Source: Dyella psychrodurans
GTDB lineage: Bacteria > Pseudomonadota > Gammaproteobacteria > Xanthomonadales > Rhodanobacteraceae
Direction of reading: 5' to 3'
Length of the DNA stretch: 64,000 nt
NCBI RefSeq assembly: GCF_003363265.1
Contig: NZ_QRBF01000002.1
Location: 566,508 to 630,507, forward strand
The position numbers and the translations under genes are program-made. Shown in pieces: positions 36,397-46,458 of this stretch. Under the pieces are notes generated by a model. It had not been told where the DNA came from, did not search any database, and was given only the letters and a program-made list of their open reading frames with translations. Every line of letters starts with the position of its first letter. Positions within the stretch are counted from its first letter, which is position 1.

Positions 36397-36698
36397 CGAC
36401 GCGATGCGCGGCGATGGCAACGATGTACGCATGGCGGTGCGTTCGACGCATCGCCACAGGAATACCCACGGCCTAGCTTCCGACGCAATCCATGCATGCA
36501 GAACGATGCGTGGAGACAACGATTGGACAGGTGGCAGGAAGTGGCAGGGGAGCGGCGAGGGATTCGCGTGAAAGACGCTCGTGACGTTGGCGACAACGTC
36601 GCGGAAGTGTTCTGCATGCCACGGAGCGGGAGAACGGCAAGGCACTTTTTGCAGGGTGGTTGAAAGTCTTCATTCGAAATCGGGAGGGTATGGCCTAC
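36397..36698. other. Upstream region of the Oar-like receptor gene
   Basis: This is a 302-base gap without a supportable gene. It contains the 7-4-7 palindrome at 36583-36600 and, at its end, the strong Shine-Dalgarno GGGAGGG (36682-36688). I see no convincing -35/-10 pair. Confidence 0.4.
36583..36600. promoter_or_regulatory. Palindromic candidate operator
   Basis: GACGTTG (36583-36589) and CAACGTC (36594-36600) form a perfect inverted repeat around GCGA. It lies about 100 bases before the receptor start. LacI- or GntR-type regulators of sugar-receptor genes bind such sites, but no regulator gene is adjacent. Confidence 0.3.
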
Positions 36699-39600
36699 AT
36701 GAAAAGAACATATTCGTTGAAACAGAAATGCCTGGGAGTCGCGATCGGTTCCTTGTTGATGTCGGCGGGCGTGCATGGCCAGTCGACGACCAGCAACATC
36801 TATGGCCAGGTGCCTCCTGAGAAGGGGGCGAGCGTTGTCATTCGCAGTGATACGGGGCTGAGGCGCGAGATTCAGGTCGACGGCAACGGTCGTTACAACG
36901 CCGCGCAATTGCCAGTCGGAAACTACACCGTCACGCTGATGAACAACGGCACTGCCGTGCAGACGCATGAGCATGTCGTGTTGAACGTGGGCGTTGGCGT
37001 GAACGTGTCGTTTACCGAGCAACCGGTAAAGGCTAAGGAATTGTCAGGCGTGTCGGTATCCGCCAACACCACGCCGCCGATCGATGTCAGTTCGGTGGAC
37101 TCGCGCACGGTGATTACAGCGCAGCAGTTGGCCGCACTCCCGCTGGGACGGTCGGCCGAGGCGGCCGCGTTGCTTGCCCCGGGTGCCGTACTCGATGGCG
37201 GCGGCTTTTCAAGTACAACCGGTGCAGCGTTGCCCAGCTTCGGCGGCTCGTCGGTCGAAACGAACGCGTATTACATCAATGGATTCAACACGACCGATCC
37301 GTGGCTTGGACAAGGCGGCATCACGCTGCCCTACGGTTCGATTTCGCAGGAAGAAGTCTACACAGGTGGCTATAGCGCCCAGTACGGCCGTTCCGATGGC
37401 GGTGTGCTCAACCTGATCGGCAAGAGCGGAACCAACGAATGGCACTTTGGCGGGCAATTGGAGTACACACCGTCCGGACTCGTTGGTACGCAGGCCAATA
37501 CTTACTACGCGAACGGTTTGCCTCCTTCGCCGGTGGCAGGAAACCTGTTCGATCCCAACAGCAAGAACAGCCAGTGGACTTCTGTCTACGACGCTTATGT
37601 TGGCGGCCCGATCATCAAGGACAAGCTGTTCTTCTTCCTTTCCGCTGAAATGAGCAATGTGGGTGGTCATGCGGTCGGTCCGGTGGCCTCCAGCGAAGGC
37701 AGTCCGATCAACGCAGGCGGTATCGCGTCAGCACCGGGTACTGCCGAGAATTACAAGCAGCACCTGCCGAAGTGGTATGCCAAGGTCAATTGGAACATCA
37801 CGGACAAGAACCTGCTCGAATTGACGGCCGCCTCCAGCAAGCAAGAGACGTCCGGCACGGTCTACGACTACGATTACAAAAACCTGCAGGAAACCACGTT
37901 GGCGGGATATGCCAACAACACCAAGAGCGGCGGCAATTTCTGGTCGGCCAAGTTCACCAGCTACGTCACTGACGACCTGACCTTCACGGCCTTGTACGGC
38001 CAGATGAAGACTTTCAATTACAGCACCCCGGTCGGCTACAACCCCGACGAGACATACATTTCGGGTGCCACTTTCCAAAATCCCGCGCTCAATAACGGGG
38101 TGCCGAACAACGGCAGTCAGATCGTCAGCTCGATAACCAACCCGTACTACACCACCAGCAACCTGCGGCTCAGCCTGAGTTATGTGCTCGGCGACCACAC
38201 GATTACGGCCGGTATCGATAACTTGCGAACCCGTGCCCTGGATCAGCTGACGGAAGTTTCCGGTCCCGGTTATTACTGGAACTACGGCGATACGCCAAAT
38301 CCAACGCAGGCGCTGGTGCCGGCCTTGGGCGTGGGGCCGATTGCCAACTATCCGAATGGGGCGTCGGGTTACTACGTAAGCCAGAACATCTCCACCCAAG
38401 GCGGCAATCTGACCGCGGTGCAGCATGCCGAGTACATCGAAGACCAGTGGCAGGTCACTGATCGCTGGCTGTTGTCGTTGGGCTTGCGGGACGATGGTTT
38501 CACCAACTACAACGCATCGAGCCAGCCATACATGCGGCAGACCAAGCCGCAGTGGTCGCCGCGCGTAGGCTTCAGTTGGGACGTCAATGGCGATGGCAGC
38601 TTCAAGGTGTACGGCAATGCCGGTCGCTATTATCTCGGCGGATTGCTGGTCACCGGCCTGGAGGCCAATCCGGTACTGATAACGCAGCAGTACTACACCT
38701 ACAGTGGCATTGCTGCGAATGGCACACCGACGGGGCTGACTCAGGTATCCGCCCCTGTGTCAGCGAACAACTTCTATGGTCAGACGCCTTCGCCGAATAC
38801 GGTCACGGCGCAAAACCTGAAGTCCGAGGATCAGGACGAATTCATCCTGGGCTTTACCAAGACGCTTGGCTCATCCTGGATCTATGGTGCCAAAGCCATG
38901 CAGCGCAGCCTGCGGCATGATGTCGAGCAATACTGCGACAATCAGGTCATTATCAACAAAGCGGCCTCGATGGGCATTGACGACGTCAGCAATGCCACCT
39001 GCTACTACTTCAATCCGGGCCAGGCCAATACCTTTGCCGTGCAGGATCCCAGCGGCGCCTACCACAACGTGACGCTGACCAATTCAGAGTTGGGTCTGCC
39101 AGGCTTGTCGCTCAAGTACTACAGTCTCGAAACATTCCTGGAACATCCGTTCGACGGGCACTGGTACGGCAAGATCGACTACTTGTTCTCGCGCAGCTAT
39201 GGCAATACCGAGAGCTTGGGCGAAACAGACATCCAGGCGCTTGCAGCCAACTTGGACACGTACTGGAATTTCCCGCAACTGATGGAATATGCCCGCGGTC
39301 CGCTTGGCCAGGATCACACTCACCAGATCAAGGCCTACGGCTACTATCAGCTGACGCCCGAGTGGCAGGTTTCGGCAAACCTCACGCTGGTCTCGGGTGG
39401 TCCCAAGAACTGTCTGGGTCTGTACGGCCCGAACCAGACGGATCCAGACGGCTACGGCTCGCTCTACAACTGGTGTAATGGCCAGCCGGCACCGCCGGGT
39501 GCAGCGGGCCGTCTGCCGTGGATGAAGCAGGTCGACATCGGCATCCGCTATCGCCCGGCGTTCGCAGAGCACAAACTGGGCTTCAGCCTGGACGTGGTCA

Positions 39601-39746
39601 ATCTCTTCAACGGACAGACGCCGCTCAACGAATATTCGGAATACAACACCGGTACCGTTCCGGCTGCGCCGAATCCGCTGTATGCAACGCCGATGTTGCT
39701 TCAGCAGCCGCGCTATGTTCGTTTCGGCATGACGTACGACTACTGA
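36699..39746 (+). CDS. Oar-like TonB-dependent outer membrane receptor
   Basis: This 1015-residue protein has a signal peptide ending VHGQ and a carboxypeptidase-regulatory-like domain (about 30-110: SNIYGQVPPEKGASVVIRSD...GRYNAAQLPVGNYTVTL). A plug follows (SSVDSRTVITAQQLAALPLGRS, INGFNTTDPW, QEEVYTGGYSAQYGRSDGGVLN), then a long beta barrel ending RYVRFGMTYDY. This is the Oar group of TonB receptors, which import large substrates or act in protein release. The ATG at 36699 lies 10 bases after GGGAGGG; an ATG at 36690 is only 1 base from it. The substrate is unknown; the SIS gene upstream hints at aminosugars. Confidence 0.88.
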   Translation: MKRTYSLKQKCLGVAIGSLLMSAGVHGQSTTSNIYGQVPPEKGASVVIRSDTGLRREIQVDGNGRYNAAQLPVGNYTVTLMNNGTAVQTHEHVVLNVGVGVNVSFTEQPVKAKELSGVSVSANTTPPIDVSSVDSRTVITAQQLAALPLGRSAEAAALLAPGAVLDGGGFSSTTGAALPSFGGSSVETNAYYINGFNTTDPWLGQGGITLPYGSISQEEVYTGGYSAQYGRSDGGVLNLIGKSGTNEWHFGGQLEYTPSGLVGTQANTYYANGLPPSPVAGNLFDPNSKNSQWTSVYDAYVGGPIIKDKLFFFLSAEMSNVGGHAVGPVASSEGSPINAGGIASAPGTAENYKQHLPKWYAKVNWNITDKNLLELTAASSKQETSGTVYDYDYKNLQETTLAGYANNTKSGGNFWSAKFTSYVTDDLTFTALYGQMKTFNYSTPVGYNPDETYISGATFQNPALNNGVPNNGSQIVSSITNPYYTTSNLRLSLSYVLGDHTITAGIDNLRTRALDQLTEVSGPGYYWNYGDTPNPTQALVPALGVGPIANYPNGASGYYVSQNISTQGGNLTAVQHAEYIEDQWQVTDRWLLSLGLRDDGFTNYNASSQPYMRQTKPQWSPRVGFSWDVNGDGSFKVYGNAGRYYLGGLLVTGLEANPVLITQQYYTYSGIAANGTPTGLTQVSAPVSANNFYGQTPSPNTVTAQNLKSEDQDEFILGFTKTLGSSWIYGAKAMQRSLRHDVEQYCDNQVIINKAASMGIDDVSNATCYYFNPGQANTFAVQDPSGAYHNVTLTNSELGLPGLSLKYYSLETFLEHPFDGHWYGKIDYLFSRSYGNTESLGETDIQALAANLDTYWNFPQLMEYARGPLGQDHTHQIKAYGYYQLTPEWQVSANLTLVSGGPKNCLGLYGPNQTDPDGYGSLYNWCNGQPAPPGAAGRLPWMKQVDIGIRYRPAFAEHKLGFSLDVVNLFNGQTPLNEYSEYNTGTVPAAPNPLYATPMLLQQPRYVRFGMTYDY

Positions 39747-39771
39747 TTCGTCGTTGCTTCATGTGGCTAAA

Positions 39772-39808
39772 AACAAGGCGCATGGGTGTTGCACCCATGC
39801 GCCTTGTT
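39772..39808. terminator. Strong hairpin after the receptor gene
   Basis: A perfect 17-bp stem (39772-39788 with 39792-39808) with a TTG loop lies between convergent genes. The tail is only moderately T-rich, but the position fits a bidirectional terminator. Confidence 0.75.
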
Positions 39809-39859
39809 CATATCCAACGAAGGCTTATTGTTCAAACCATCGCTCGCGCGTCCGACGCA

Positions 39860-41467
39860 TTACATGCGGAATACGCCGTAGCGTTGCGGTTCGATCGGCG
39901 CATTAAGCGACGCGGAAATGGCCAGGCCAAGCACGCGTCGTGTATCGGCCGGATCGATGATGCCGTCGTCCCACAAGCGCGCACTTGCGTAGTAGGGATG
40001 GCCTTGCCGTTCGTACTGTTCGCGAATGGGCGCCTTGAATGCTTCTTCTTCGTCAGCAGCCCAGCTTTTGCCGGAGGCTTCGATGCCGTCGCGTTTCACG
40101 GTGGCCAACACGCTGGCCGCTTGTTCGCCACCCATCACGCTGATGCGCGCGTTAGGCCACATCCACAGGAAGCGTGCGCCGTAGGCGCGGCCACACATGG
40201 CGTAGTTGCCGGCACCGAAACTGCCGCCGATGACGACGGTGAATTTCGGTACATGCGAACACGCTACCGCGGTGACCATCTTGGCGCCGTCTTTGGCGAT
40301 GCCCGCGTTCTCGTACTTCTTGCCGACCATGAAGCCGGTGATGTTTTGCAAGAACACCAGCGGCACGTTGCGCTGGTTGCACAGCTCGATGAAGTGCGCG
40401 CCCTTGAGCGCGGATTCGGAGAACAAGATGCCGTTGTTGGCAATGATGCCCACCGGATAACCGTGGATGTGCGCGAAGCCGCAGACCAGCGTCTTGCCGT
40501 AGCGCGCCTTGAATTCGTGGAGCTCGGAGTCGTCGACGATGCGCGCGATCACTTCGCGGATGTCGAACGGCCGGCGCGTATCCTGCGGAATCACGCCATA
40601 CAGTTCTTCCGCGGCATAACGCGGTTCGACGGAGGCGCGCAGCGCCAGCGGCATGTCTTTCTTGCGATTGAGGCTTGCCACGATATCGCGCGCAATCGAC
40701 AGCGCGTGCGCGTCGTTTTCGGCGAAGTGATCGGCCACGCCGGAGATGGACGTGTGCACATCCGCACCGCCCAGCGCTTCGGCATCCACCACTTCGCCCG
40801 TGGCGGCTTTCACCAGCGGCGGACCGCCGAGGAAGATCGTGCCCTGTTCGCGCACGATGATGGTCTCATCGCTCATCGCCGGTACGTAGGCGCCGCCGGC
40901 CGTGCACGAACCCATCACCACGGCGATCTGCGGAATCCCTAAGCCCGACATGCGCGCCTGGTTGTAGAAAATGCGTCCGAAATGTTCCTTGTCCGGAAAA
41001 ACCTCGTCCTGCATCGGCAGGAACGCGCCGCCGGAGTCGACGAGGTAGATGCATGGCAGGCGATTTTCCAGAGCGACTTCCTGCGCACGCAGATGCTTCT
41101 TGACCGTCATCGGGAAATACGTGCCGCCCTTGACGGTCGCATCGTTGGCAACCACCACCACTTCCTGGCCGCACACGCGACCAATGCCGGCGATGATGCC
41201 CGCGGCCGGCGCGGCATCGTCGTACATGCCATACGCGGCGAGCGGCGAAAGCTCGAGGAAGGGCGAGCCCGGATCGAGCAGGGCTCGGATGCGCTCGCGC
41301 GGCAGCAATTTGCCGCGTGAGGTGTGTTTTTCGCGCGCCTTGGCGCCACCGCCTTCGGCGCTGCGCGTCATCTCTCGATGCAGATCGTCGACAAGGGAAC
41401 GCAGCTGGGTGCTGCTGGCCTGGAATTCCGGGGACCGGGGATCGATCTGCGAGGTGAGGATGCTCAT
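39860..41467 (-). CDS. mccB: Methylcrotonyl-CoA carboxylase, carboxyltransferase subunit
   Basis: This 535-residue carboxyltransferase transfers CO2 from biotin of MccA to 3-methylcrotonyl-CoA. It shows [84 protein letters not shown] and [21 protein letters not shown], all typical of MccB. The start at 41467 fits the family. It stands about 9 kb from mccA and appears to have its own transcript. Confidence 0.95.
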   Translation of the reverse strand: MSILTSQIDPRSPEFQASSTQLRSLVDDLHREMTRSAEGGGAKAREKHTSRGKLLPRERIRALLDPGSPFLELSPLAAYGMYDDAAPAAGIIAGIGRVCGQEVVVVANDATVKGGTYFPMTVKKHLRAQEVALENRLPCIYLVDSGGAFLPMQDEVFPDKEHFGRIFYNQARMSGLGIPQIAVVMGSCTAGGAYVPAMSDETIIVREQGTIFLGGPPLVKAATGEVVDAEALGGADVHTSISGVADHFAENDAHALSIARDIVASLNRKKDMPLALRASVEPRYAAEELYGVIPQDTRRPFDIREVIARIVDDSELHEFKARYGKTLVCGFAHIHGYPVGIIANNGILFSESALKGAHFIELCNQRNVPLVFLQNITGFMVGKKYENAGIAKDGAKMVTAVACSHVPKFTVVIGGSFGAGNYAMCGRAYGARFLWMWPNARISVMGGEQAASVLATVKRDGIEASGKSWAADEEEAFKAPIREQYERQGHPYYASARLWDDGIIDPADTRRVLGLAISASLNAPIEPQRYGVFRM

Positions 41468-41551
41468 GGCTTCGTACGGCGACCGTCTGGCAAACCGTGG
41501 ATGATAACGGTGTACGCGGATCATCGCTAAAAACGGGCTTTCGACAGGCAT

Positions 41552-41582
41552 AAAAAAACCGGCCGCACAAGGCGGCCGGTTT
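41552..41582 (-). terminator. Intrinsic terminator after the Ala-rich lipoprotein gene
   Basis: An 11-bp perfect stem (41556-41566 with 41572-41582, loop of 5) is followed on the minus strand by a run of Ts (41558-41552). It lies 23 bases past the lipoprotein stop. Confidence 0.88.
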
Positions 41583-41604
41583 CATGGAAGCCTGTAGCGA
41601 AGGA

Positions 41605-41943
41605 TTAGTTACCCTTCTTGGCGTCCTTGGCAGCGTCGCTGGCGGCGGCCTTCATCGCATTTGCAGCAGCGGGAGCGGTCGAAGCCGGAGCGGCGGCCGG
41701 AGCAGCAGCGGTCGAAGCCGGAGCAGCAGCCGGAGCGGCAGCGGTCGAAGCCGGAGCGGCAGCCGGGGTTGCAGCGGTGGAAGCAGCAGCGGCCTTCTGA
41801 GCCTGGTCAGCAGCCTGCGAAGCTGCCTGCTGGGCCTGGTCAGCCGACTTCTGCGCGTCCTGCGCGGAATCCTGCGCGCCGTTGCTGCAAGCCGCCAGCA
41901 GCGCGACGAGCGCAGAGGCGAGAAGGGTACGCGTGAACTTCAT
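41605..41943 (-). CDS. Ala/Pro-rich repeat lipoprotein
   Basis: This is a 112-residue protein. The N-terminus MKFTRTLLASALVALLAAC is a lipoprotein signal with a LAAC lipobox. The mature part is a predicted helix rich in Ala, Gln and Asp (AQDAQKSADQAQQAASQAADQAQ), then three 11-residue repeats (AAAPAAAPAST type) and a Lys-containing end. This resembles small Lpp-like or coiled outer-membrane lipoproteins, but I do not recognise a family. AAGGAG lies 8 bases before the ATG and a strong terminator follows, so it is probably well expressed. Confidence 0.78.
   Translation of the reverse strand: MKFTRTLLASALVALLAACSNGAQDSAQDAQKSADQAQQAASQAADQAQKAAAASTAATPAAAPASTAAAPAAAPASTAAAPAAAPASTAPAAANAMKAAASDAAKDAKKGN
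41678..41776. repeat. 33-bp tandem repeat in the lipoprotein gene
   Basis: GTCGAAGCCGGAGC recurs with a 33-base period at 41678, 41711 and 41744, encoding three 11-residue AAP/AST units. The period is a multiple of three, so copy-number changes would keep the frame. Confidence 0.75.
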
Positions 41944-42094
41944 GATGGATCTCCTTAGCCGTGGAATGCCAATTGGCGGATTATTAATAGCGCTTTCGTG
42001 TTAACAACGCTACATGTTTCAACGAACAACTTCATGCCGCATTAAAGCGCCGGCCAGGGTCGGATAACCCTGGCCGGTTGCTACCGGTAAAGCC

Positions 42095-43279
42095 TTAGTC
42101 CAGACGTTCTACTGCAATCGCCGTGGCTTCGCCGCCACCGATGCACAAGGATGCCACACCGCGACGCAGGCCGCGGGTTTTCAATGCGTTGAGAAGCGTA
42201 ACGACCAGACGCGCACCGCTGGCGCCGATCGGATGGCCAAGCGCGCAGGCACCGCCGTTGACGTTGAGCTTGTCATGCGCAATGCCCAGCTCGCGCATGG
42301 GCGCCATGGCGACCACGGCAAAGGCTTCGTTGACTTCGAACAGGTCGACATCGGCGACCTTCCAGCCAGCCTTTTCAAGCACTTTGCTGATGGCCGACAC
42401 CGGCGCGGTCGTAAACCATTCCGGCTCTTGCGAGTGCGTGGCATGGGCGACGATGCGGCCCAGCGGTTTTACCCCACGGGCCTTTGCGTCGTCCGCCGAC
42501 AGCAGCACGACCGCGGCGGCACCGTCGGAAATGCTCGACGAGCTGGCAGCGGTAATCGTGCCGTTTTCCTTGCGGAACGCGGGCTTGAGCGACGGAACCT
42601 TGCCGATGTCGGAGCGGCCCGGCTGCTCGTCGGTATCGACTTGCACGTCGCCCTTGCGGCCGGACACCGTGACCGGAACGATCTCGTCCTTGAACGCGCC
42701 CGACGTCTGGGCTGCCAGGGAACGCTTGACCGATTCGATGGCGAAAGCGTCCTGTTCTTCGCGGCTGAAGTGGTACTTGTCGGCGCACAGCTCGCCGAAC
42801 ACGCCCATCGCCTTGCCGTCGTAGGGGTTGGTCAGGCCGTCCCATGCCATGTGGTCGACCAGCTGGCCGTCGCCATAACGAATGCCCGTGCGCGCGTTGA
42901 CCATGTGCGGCGCATTGGTCATCGATTCCATGCCGCCGGCAACGACCACGGCCGCCGAGCCGGCCTTGATCAAATCATGACCAAACATGATGGCCTTCAT
43001 GCCCGAGCCGCACACCTTGTTGATCGTGGTGCAGCCGGTCGCCGGGGGGAGTCCGGCATGCAGGGCGGCCTGGCGCGCGGGGGCCTGGCCAAGGTTGGCG
43101 GGCAGCACGCAGCCCATGATCACCTCGTTGACATCGCCGGCTGCCACGCCCGCTTGTTCAAGTGCCGCGCGAATGGCGGTGGCGCCGAGCTTGGGGGAGG
43201 GCACGCCGGTGAACTGGCCGAGGAAAGAGCCGATGGCAGTGCGCTTGGCACCTGCGATGACAACGCTAACGTCCGACAT
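42095..43279 (-). CDS. Acetyl-CoA C-acetyltransferase (thiolase)
   Basis: This 394-residue thiolase has the nucleophilic Cys segment TINKVCGSGMKAIM. The C-terminal catalytic blocks are NVNGGACALGHPIGASGAR and CIGGGEATA, with NEAFAVVAMAP between. It is the biosynthetic/acetoacetyl-CoA type (AtoB/PhaA). Acetoacetate from MvaB can be activated and cleaved by such an enzyme, which fits the leucine pathway genes around it. The start at 43279 has GGAG about 8 bases upstream. Confidence 0.92.
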   Translation of the reverse strand: MSDVSVVIAGAKRTAIGSFLGQFTGVPSPKLGATAIRAALEQAGVAAGDVNEVIMGCVLPANLGQAPARQAALHAGLPPATGCTTINKVCGSGMKAIMFGHDLIKAGSAAVVVAGGMESMTNAPHMVNARTGIRYGDGQLVDHMAWDGLTNPYDGKAMGVFGELCADKYHFSREEQDAFAIESVKRSLAAQTSGAFKDEIVPVTVSGRKGDVQVDTDEQPGRSDIGKVPSLKPAFRKENGTITAASSSSISDGAAAVVLLSADDAKARGVKPLGRIVAHATHSQEPEWFTTAPVSAISKVLEKAGWKVADVDLFEVNEAFAVVAMAPMRELGIAHDKLNVNGGACALGHPIGASGARLVVTLLNALKTRGLRRGVASLCIGGGEATAIAVERLD

Positions 43280-43510
43280 AAGGGTCTCCGAAGGAGCTTT
43301 GAGGCGCTTGGCGCCAGGGGAAATAACTTGCGAATTATCGCAGGCCTCGATGCAAAGCAGCAAACGTAAAATTTTGTGAGAAATCACCGCACTCCAGCGC
43401 ACTCCGGTTGTGACAAACTGGGCCGGAAGGGCACCGTCGAATGCCGCCATACGCCTGGTTTCATTCGGCGAGTGCCGGGGACAAACATAGCGGGCTGGGG
43501 TGAGCTTCTT

Positions 43511-46387
43511 ATGTCAGCGGGAATGCAGGCGTGGCGACGCCGAGATATCGCCTTACTCATCGGGTTGGCTTTAGGGCTGAGTGCATGCGGTGGCGGAGGG
43601 GGCAACAGCAACGTCAAGTCGGGCTCGCCTTCATCAACGCCGACACCATCGCCGTCGCCGTCGTCCAGCGCGCCGGTTCCGACGCCGCCCATCAATGCGC
43701 AGTTGGCGTTGACCAATACGTACGCTGCGCATAATCAGGGTTACACCGGTGCGGGCGTCACGATCGGCGTGGTCGACAGCGGCATCATGCCGAATAACCC
43801 TGCCGTCGCCGGGCGTGTGTTGCAGGAATTCATCGACGTCGATCCGTCGACCAACAACACCAGCATTCCCGATGTCGTCGGGCACGGCACATGGGTGTCC
43901 GAGATCGCCGCGGGTACGTCCTTCTCGCAGTTTGCCGGTGGCATCGCGCCGGGTGCCAACTTGGTATCCGCCCGCATCATCGCCGACAACGCGCCGGACG
44001 ATAACGGTTCGAGCCCTCCGACGCCGGTAACCGGTTCCGATGCCGTGCCGCTGGGGCAGGTCAATCAGCAATTGATCAGCGCCGGCGTGAGGGTCATGAA
44101 CAATTCGTGGGGCGGTATCTCGTGGAGTTCCACCGATACCGCAACGACGGCGGCGTTCGATCAGGCTTATGCGCCTTTCGTCGAAACCAACGGCGGGATG
44201 GTGGTCTTTGCGGCGGGCAACGATTCGGCCGCCAATCCAAGCACCATTGCTTCGCTGCCCACGGTTGCAAGCGATGCGAACTTGCAGAAAGGCTGGCTGG
44301 TTGCCGTGGCATTGAACAGCAACAATCCCACGCAGCTCGACAGTTATTCGAACAAGTGCGGCATCGCGATGAATTACTGCCTTGCGGCACCGGGCGACGT
44401 CATCGTGCTGGACAAGGACACACTCGCGAGCACCACCAATCCCACGTACTACATCGTGGAAGGCACGTCGTTCGCAGCGCCGCAGGTATCGGGCGCCGCG
44501 GCGCTGGTCTGGCAGGCGTATCCCTATTTCTCCAATTACCTGGTGCAGCAGACCTTGCTGGGTACGGCGACGCCGCTGGGCGGGTCGCAACCCAATCCGA
44601 CGTTTGGTTACGGGGTGCTCAATGTCGGCGCTGCCGTGAATGGTCCCGAGCAGTTCAACTGGGGCAATGTCGAGGTGGGTTTCAGCGGCTCGTCGAGTTG
44701 GAACAATACGATTTCCGGTGCGGGCGGCCTGATTCTGGATGGCCCGGGCACGCTCACCTTGAGTCAACCATCCAGCTATACCGGTGGTACCGCGGTCAAT
44801 GGCGGTACCTTGAATGCGGTATCGCTTAACTCGAGCGCCAACATTGCTTCCGGTGCAACGTTGGCGATCACCGGAAGTTCCACGGGATCTTCGAAGCCCT
44901 TGATCAACGGCTCGGTGACAAATAATCAGGGTGCTTTGGTGGTTGGCAGTACCAACCTCACCATGACAGGCCAATACTCACAATCGGGCGGCAGGCTGGC
45001 AGTGCCCTTGGGTTCCGCTTTGGCGGTCACAGGCGCAGCCACGCTGTCCAACAGCGCCGGGCTGTATGTGTACGGTGCCGACAGCGGCTACCAGACCAAC
45101 TCGCACACCGAAGTGCTCACCGCGACTGGCGGACTGACGGGAACGTTCTCGAGCCTCACTTCGCCGTCGAGCGTGGTATTGCAGGCATCGCTCGGTTACG
45201 GCGCGAACGACGCCTATCTCAACGTCGTCTCTGTCAATCTCACGCAGATCCAGGGCTTATCTTACTCGGCCGCCACCTATGCCGCCGCCGCGCGCGTGCA
45301 AAGCGCTTTCAACACCATCAACAGCACGATGCAAAGCGGTGCTACGGCGCAGGCGCTGCCCAGCAGCTTTGTCAGCGGCGCGGGAAGCATTCAGCAGACG
45401 CCGAATGTCGCCGCCATGCAGCAGTCGTTGAACAGTCTTTCCGGCCAGATGTATGCGGCCAGCGCCGCGATGACGTTCGAAGCGATCGATGCCGATACGC
45501 AGGCGCTCTCCGATCGTTTTGATGCCTTGCTCGATCATCCGCAGCTGATGGCTTCCGGCAAGTTCCAAAGCTGGACCCAGAATCTCGGATACCAGGGAAG
45601 CTTTTCGCGCAGCGGTTACGACAGCCTCGGCTTCCAGCTCAACGGCAGCATGATCGGCGGCGATCGCAGCCTTGGTAACGGCGGCATCGTCGGTTACGCG
45701 ATCAGCCAGAGTCGTGGATTGGGCAATCTCGCGCAGACGGCGGACCAGGGCTTCAGTCGTGCACTGGAAGGCATGGTCTACGGCGGTGTCGTGCAGGGTA
45801 ACTGGTATGCGATGGGCCGCTTCGGTGTGGGCAGCGATTGGCAGGACACCCGTCGCGAATTGATACTCGGTAGCCAGACCGCGGGCGTTTCGAGTTTCAG
45901 CAACGGCAGTTACGACGTGGTGTACGGCGAAAGCGGTTTTCGCTTCAACGTAGGCAACTGGAAGCTCACGCCGTATAGCAGCCTTGAATATGCCTCCATC
46001 GAACGCAACGGCTTCAATGAGCTGGGCGGTGATGGATTTGGCCTGATGTCCGGCACGCAATCCATTCAACGCTGGCAGGCCGGTCTGGGTGTGCGCGGTT
46101 CGCGCGAGTGGCTCATGGCGAACGGCGGCAAGTTGAGCTTGCAGGCCAGGCTGCTTTGGCAGGACGCGCTCGCCATGCACGGTGTGGTGCCCAATGCCAG
46201 CTTCACGGCCTTGCAGCAATTTACACCCGTCGACGGTATCGGCTTGTCGCGCTACGGCAGCGTCGCCGGTCTTTCGCTGAATTGGGAATTCTCGAAGCGT
46301 TCCAACCTGTCCTTCGGGCTCAACGAATACGATGCGCAGCGCGAACACGCGACGATGGGGACGTTCGATTACAGCCTGCGTTTCTAA
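43511..46387 (+). CDS. Lipidated subtilisin-type (S8) autotransporter
   Basis: This 958-residue protein has a signal peptide with a lipobox-like LSAC, so Cys26 would be lipidated. A Gly/Ser/Pro-rich linker (to about 60) leads to an S8 protease domain with triad Asp89 (GVVDSGI), His125 (VGHGTWV) and Ser320 (EGTSFAAP). A beta-helix-like passenger follows with an autotransporter repeat (GPGTLTLSQPSSYTGGTAVNGGTL). The C-terminal barrel (about 700-958) ends DYSLRF. This matches the NalP/SphB1 group of lipidated serine-protease autotransporters, which process other surface proteins. A longer upstream start is possible, but no Shine-Dalgarno supports it. Confidence 0.88.
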   Translation: MSAGMQAWRRRDIALLIGLALGLSACGGGGGNSNVKSGSPSSTPTPSPSPSSSAPVPTPPINAQLALTNTYAAHNQGYTGAGVTIGVVDSGIMPNNPAVAGRVLQEFIDVDPSTNNTSIPDVVGHGTWVSEIAAGTSFSQFAGGIAPGANLVSARIIADNAPDDNGSSPPTPVTGSDAVPLGQVNQQLISAGVRVMNNSWGGISWSSTDTATTAAFDQAYAPFVETNGGMVVFAAGNDSAANPSTIASLPTVASDANLQKGWLVAVALNSNNPTQLDSYSNKCGIAMNYCLAAPGDVIVLDKDTLASTTNPTYYIVEGTSFAAPQVSGAAALVWQAYPYFSNYLVQQTLLGTATPLGGSQPNPTFGYGVLNVGAAVNGPEQFNWGNVEVGFSGSSSWNNTISGAGGLILDGPGTLTLSQPSSYTGGTAVNGGTLNAVSLNSSANIASGATLAITGSSTGSSKPLINGSVTNNQGALVVGSTNLTMTGQYSQSGGRLAVPLGSALAVTGAATLSNSAGLYVYGADSGYQTNSHTEVLTATGGLTGTFSSLTSPSSVVLQASLGYGANDAYLNVVSVNLTQIQGLSYSAATYAAAARVQSAFNTINSTMQSGATAQALPSSFVSGAGSIQQTPNVAAMQQSLNSLSGQMYAASAAMTFEAIDADTQALSDRFDALLDHPQLMASGKFQSWTQNLGYQGSFSRSGYDSLGFQLNGSMIGGDRSLGNGGIVGYAISQSRGLGNLAQTADQGFSRALEGMVYGGVVQGNWYAMGRFGVGSDWQDTRRELILGSQTAGVSSFSNGSYDVVYGESGFRFNVGNWKLTPYSSLEYASIERNGFNELGGDGFGLMSGTQSIQRWQAGLGVRGSREWLMANGGKLSLQARLLWQDALAMHGVVPNASFTALQQFTPVDGIGLSRYGSVAGLSLNWEFSKRSNLSFGLNEYDAQREHATMGTFDYSLRF

Positions 46388-46407
46388 TCTTGTTGCGTCG
46401 CCAAAAG

Positions 46408-46436
46408 AAAAGGCCCGCGATTGGCGGGCCTTTTTT
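46408..46436. terminator. Bidirectional intrinsic terminator
   Basis: An 11-bp stem (46408-46418 with 46424-46434) is flanked by A and T runs (TTTTTT at 46431-46436). It lies between the convergent autotransporter gene and liuA. Confidence 0.88.
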
Positions 46437-46458
46437 CGTCAACGCACGAAGCTTCGCG

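Noticed and set aside
41678-41776. Regular 33-bp repeats considered as a CRISPR array
   Set aside because: There are no unique spacers; the repeats are contiguous, in frame and inside a lipoprotein gene.
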